Shown here: positions 25,469 to 26,121 of the stretch, piece by piece
How the letters are laid out: every line of letters begins with the position of its first letter
Position numbering within the stretch: the first letter of the stretch is position 1
Assembly (NCBI GenBank): GCA_036395835.1
Contig: DASWCW010000071.1
Coordinates: 1 to 26,121 of the forward strand
DNA from: AP-16 sp036395835
GTDB lineage: Bacteria; Pseudomonadota; Alphaproteobacteria; Rhizobiales; Xanthobacteraceae
DNA: 26,121 bases
Reading direction: 5' to 3'
Notes under the pieces: model-generated
What the model was told of the DNA's origin: nothing
What the model saw: only the letters and a program-made list of their open reading frames with translations
The model's database searches: none
Translations under genes and position numbers: made by a program

Positions 25469-25816
25469 ATGAAGAAGACGAAGAGCGGCTCGAAGGAAGG
25501 AGCAGGAGGAGACTCTGCCTCTCAGCTGATCGATGCGAGAATCGAGGAGCTGAGTGATTGGCGGGGCGAAACGCTCGCTCGGCTCCGAATTCTCATCAAG
25601 CAGGCCGACCCCGACGTGGTCGAGGAGTGGAAGTGGAGAGGGGTTCCGGTGTGGTCGCACGCCGGAATCATCTGCACCGGTGAGACCTACAAGAACGTCG
25701 TGAAGATGACCTTCGCCAAGGGCGCCTCGTTGGAGGACCCTTGCGGCCTCTTCAACTCCAGCCTCGAAGGCAACACCAGGCGCGCCATCGATCTCCATGA
25801 GGGCGACAATCGATGA
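25469..25816 (+). CDS. Second DUF1801 protein, C-terminus truncated by a frameshift
   Basis: A 115-residue DUF1801 domain protein as it stands. Core segments are intact: LIDARIEELSDWRGETLARLR, EEWKWRGVPVWSH, ICTGETYKNVVKMTFAKGASL and FNSSLEGNTRRAIDLHEGD. The frame then reaches TGA at 25814. In the +1 frame the missing family ending continues (DEKALKALIRAAVALN) to a stop at 25869-25871, so about 20 residues were lost, most simply by a 2-base deletion near 25807-25811 in an AAGATC-like sequence. The protein may still fold, since only the last helix is lost. The start ATG at 25469 is preferred to a TTG at 25448; its ribosome binding site is weak. The short basic start (MKKTKSGSK) echoes the longer tail of the upstream paralog. 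Confidence 0.75.
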   Translation: MKKTKSGSKEGAGGDSASQLIDARIEELSDWRGETLARLRILIKQADPDVVEEWKWRGVPVWSHAGIICTGETYKNVVKMTFAKGASLEDPCGLFNSSLEGNTRRAIDLHEGDNR

Positions 25817-25961
25817 AAAGGCGTTGAAGGCGCTCATTCGCGCCGCCGTGGCACTGAACACGTCGGTGTGAGCTACCGCTGCACCCGTCCGCTCTTCACC
25901 TGCTCATCTGGCGCGCTCCGTCGTGGGCGCAGATCGAGGCGGCAGAGAAGGAGAATAAGCA

Positions 25962-26121
25962 ATGATGAGAGCGATTGCCGAAACGGGAAGAATGCCATCA
26001 AACAAGGGTTTTGCAGAACTTGCGGGGCTCGACGGTTTGTTTGCGTTAAATGTGGATGATCGCAAACTTGCCATGAACGCTGCGGGCTTGGCCGCCATCG
26101 TCAATCTTCCCAATCTCGGCT
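25962..26121 (+). CDS. Partial unknown protein running off the right edge
   Basis: An open frame from an ATGATG (25962/25965) with AAGGAG about 8 bases upstream continues without a stop to the window end, giving at least 53 residues (for example NKGFAELAGLDGLFALNVDD and AGLAAIVNL). No family is recognised, and there is no signal peptide at this start. The good ribosome binding site supports it over the antisense frame at 25904-26113. Confidence 0.5.
   Translation, partial: MMRAIAETGRMPSNKGFAELAGLDGLFALNVDDRKLAMNAAGLAAIVNLPNLG

Noticed and set aside
25904..26113. Minus-strand 69-codon frame at the right edge
   Set aside because: Overlaps the plus-strand partial gene, which has a better ribosome binding site; no motif seen.

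Overview
The window is high-GC DNA with strong Shine-Dalgarno sites, many branched-chain-amino-acid-type (Liv/HAAT) ABC transporter parts, amidohydrolases, Tat signals and a palindromic repeat. This suggests a Hyphomicrobiales alphaproteobacterium (Bradyrhizobium / Xanthobacteraceae-like). That placement is inferred from gene content and style; there is no rRNA or tRNA gene to anchor it.

Region 1 (1-3137) looks like the eroded remains of an aromatic- or hydroxycinnamate-type catabolic locus. An intact metal-dependent amidohydrolase and a periplasmic substrate-binding protein (both -) lie between wreckage. On the right is a 3-hydroxyacyl-CoA dehydrogenase C-terminal stub (-) almost touching a MarR-like C-terminal stub (+). 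On the left is a very weak acyl-CoA-synthetase-like N-terminal trace.

Region 2 (3138-17672) is the main block. A Tat-exported acetamidase/formamidase-family protein (+) converges on a long minus-strand operon, and the two stop codons sit in opposite arms of one perfect hairpin. In transcription order the minus-strand genes are an MFS transporter (possibly separate), a glutaredoxin-DinB fusion, two substrate-binding proteins, livH, livM, livG, livF, a cyclic amidohydrolase (hydantoinase/dihydropyrimidinase type), a zinc alcohol dehydrogenase, a DUF1537 four-carbon acid-sugar kinase and a PdxA-type dehydrogenase. Most junctions are overlapping or tight. The set reads as import of an amide- or imide-containing compound, ring or amide opening, oxidation, then phosphorylation and oxidative breakdown of a C4 sugar-acid-like piece. 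The substrate is unknown. livM carries a one-base frameshift in a run of C.

Region 3 (17769-23329) holds a stand-alone AdaA-type methyl-phosphotriester sensor/regulator and a small exported protein. Two tandem proteins follow that share a CxxC...CxxC N-terminus, one soluble with a coiled coil and one with several membrane segments. A large exported TPR-CHAT putative protease converges on them. This cluster is the best candidate here for an undescribed system.

Region 4 (23526-26121) holds dprA, a C-terminal scrap resembling an SRPBCC/AHSA1 gene, two DUF1801 paralogs (one with a histone-H1-like tail, one with a frameshifted C-terminus) separated by a palindromic repeat, and a partial unknown gene at the right edge. 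All assignments come from reading the sequence; no database search was run.
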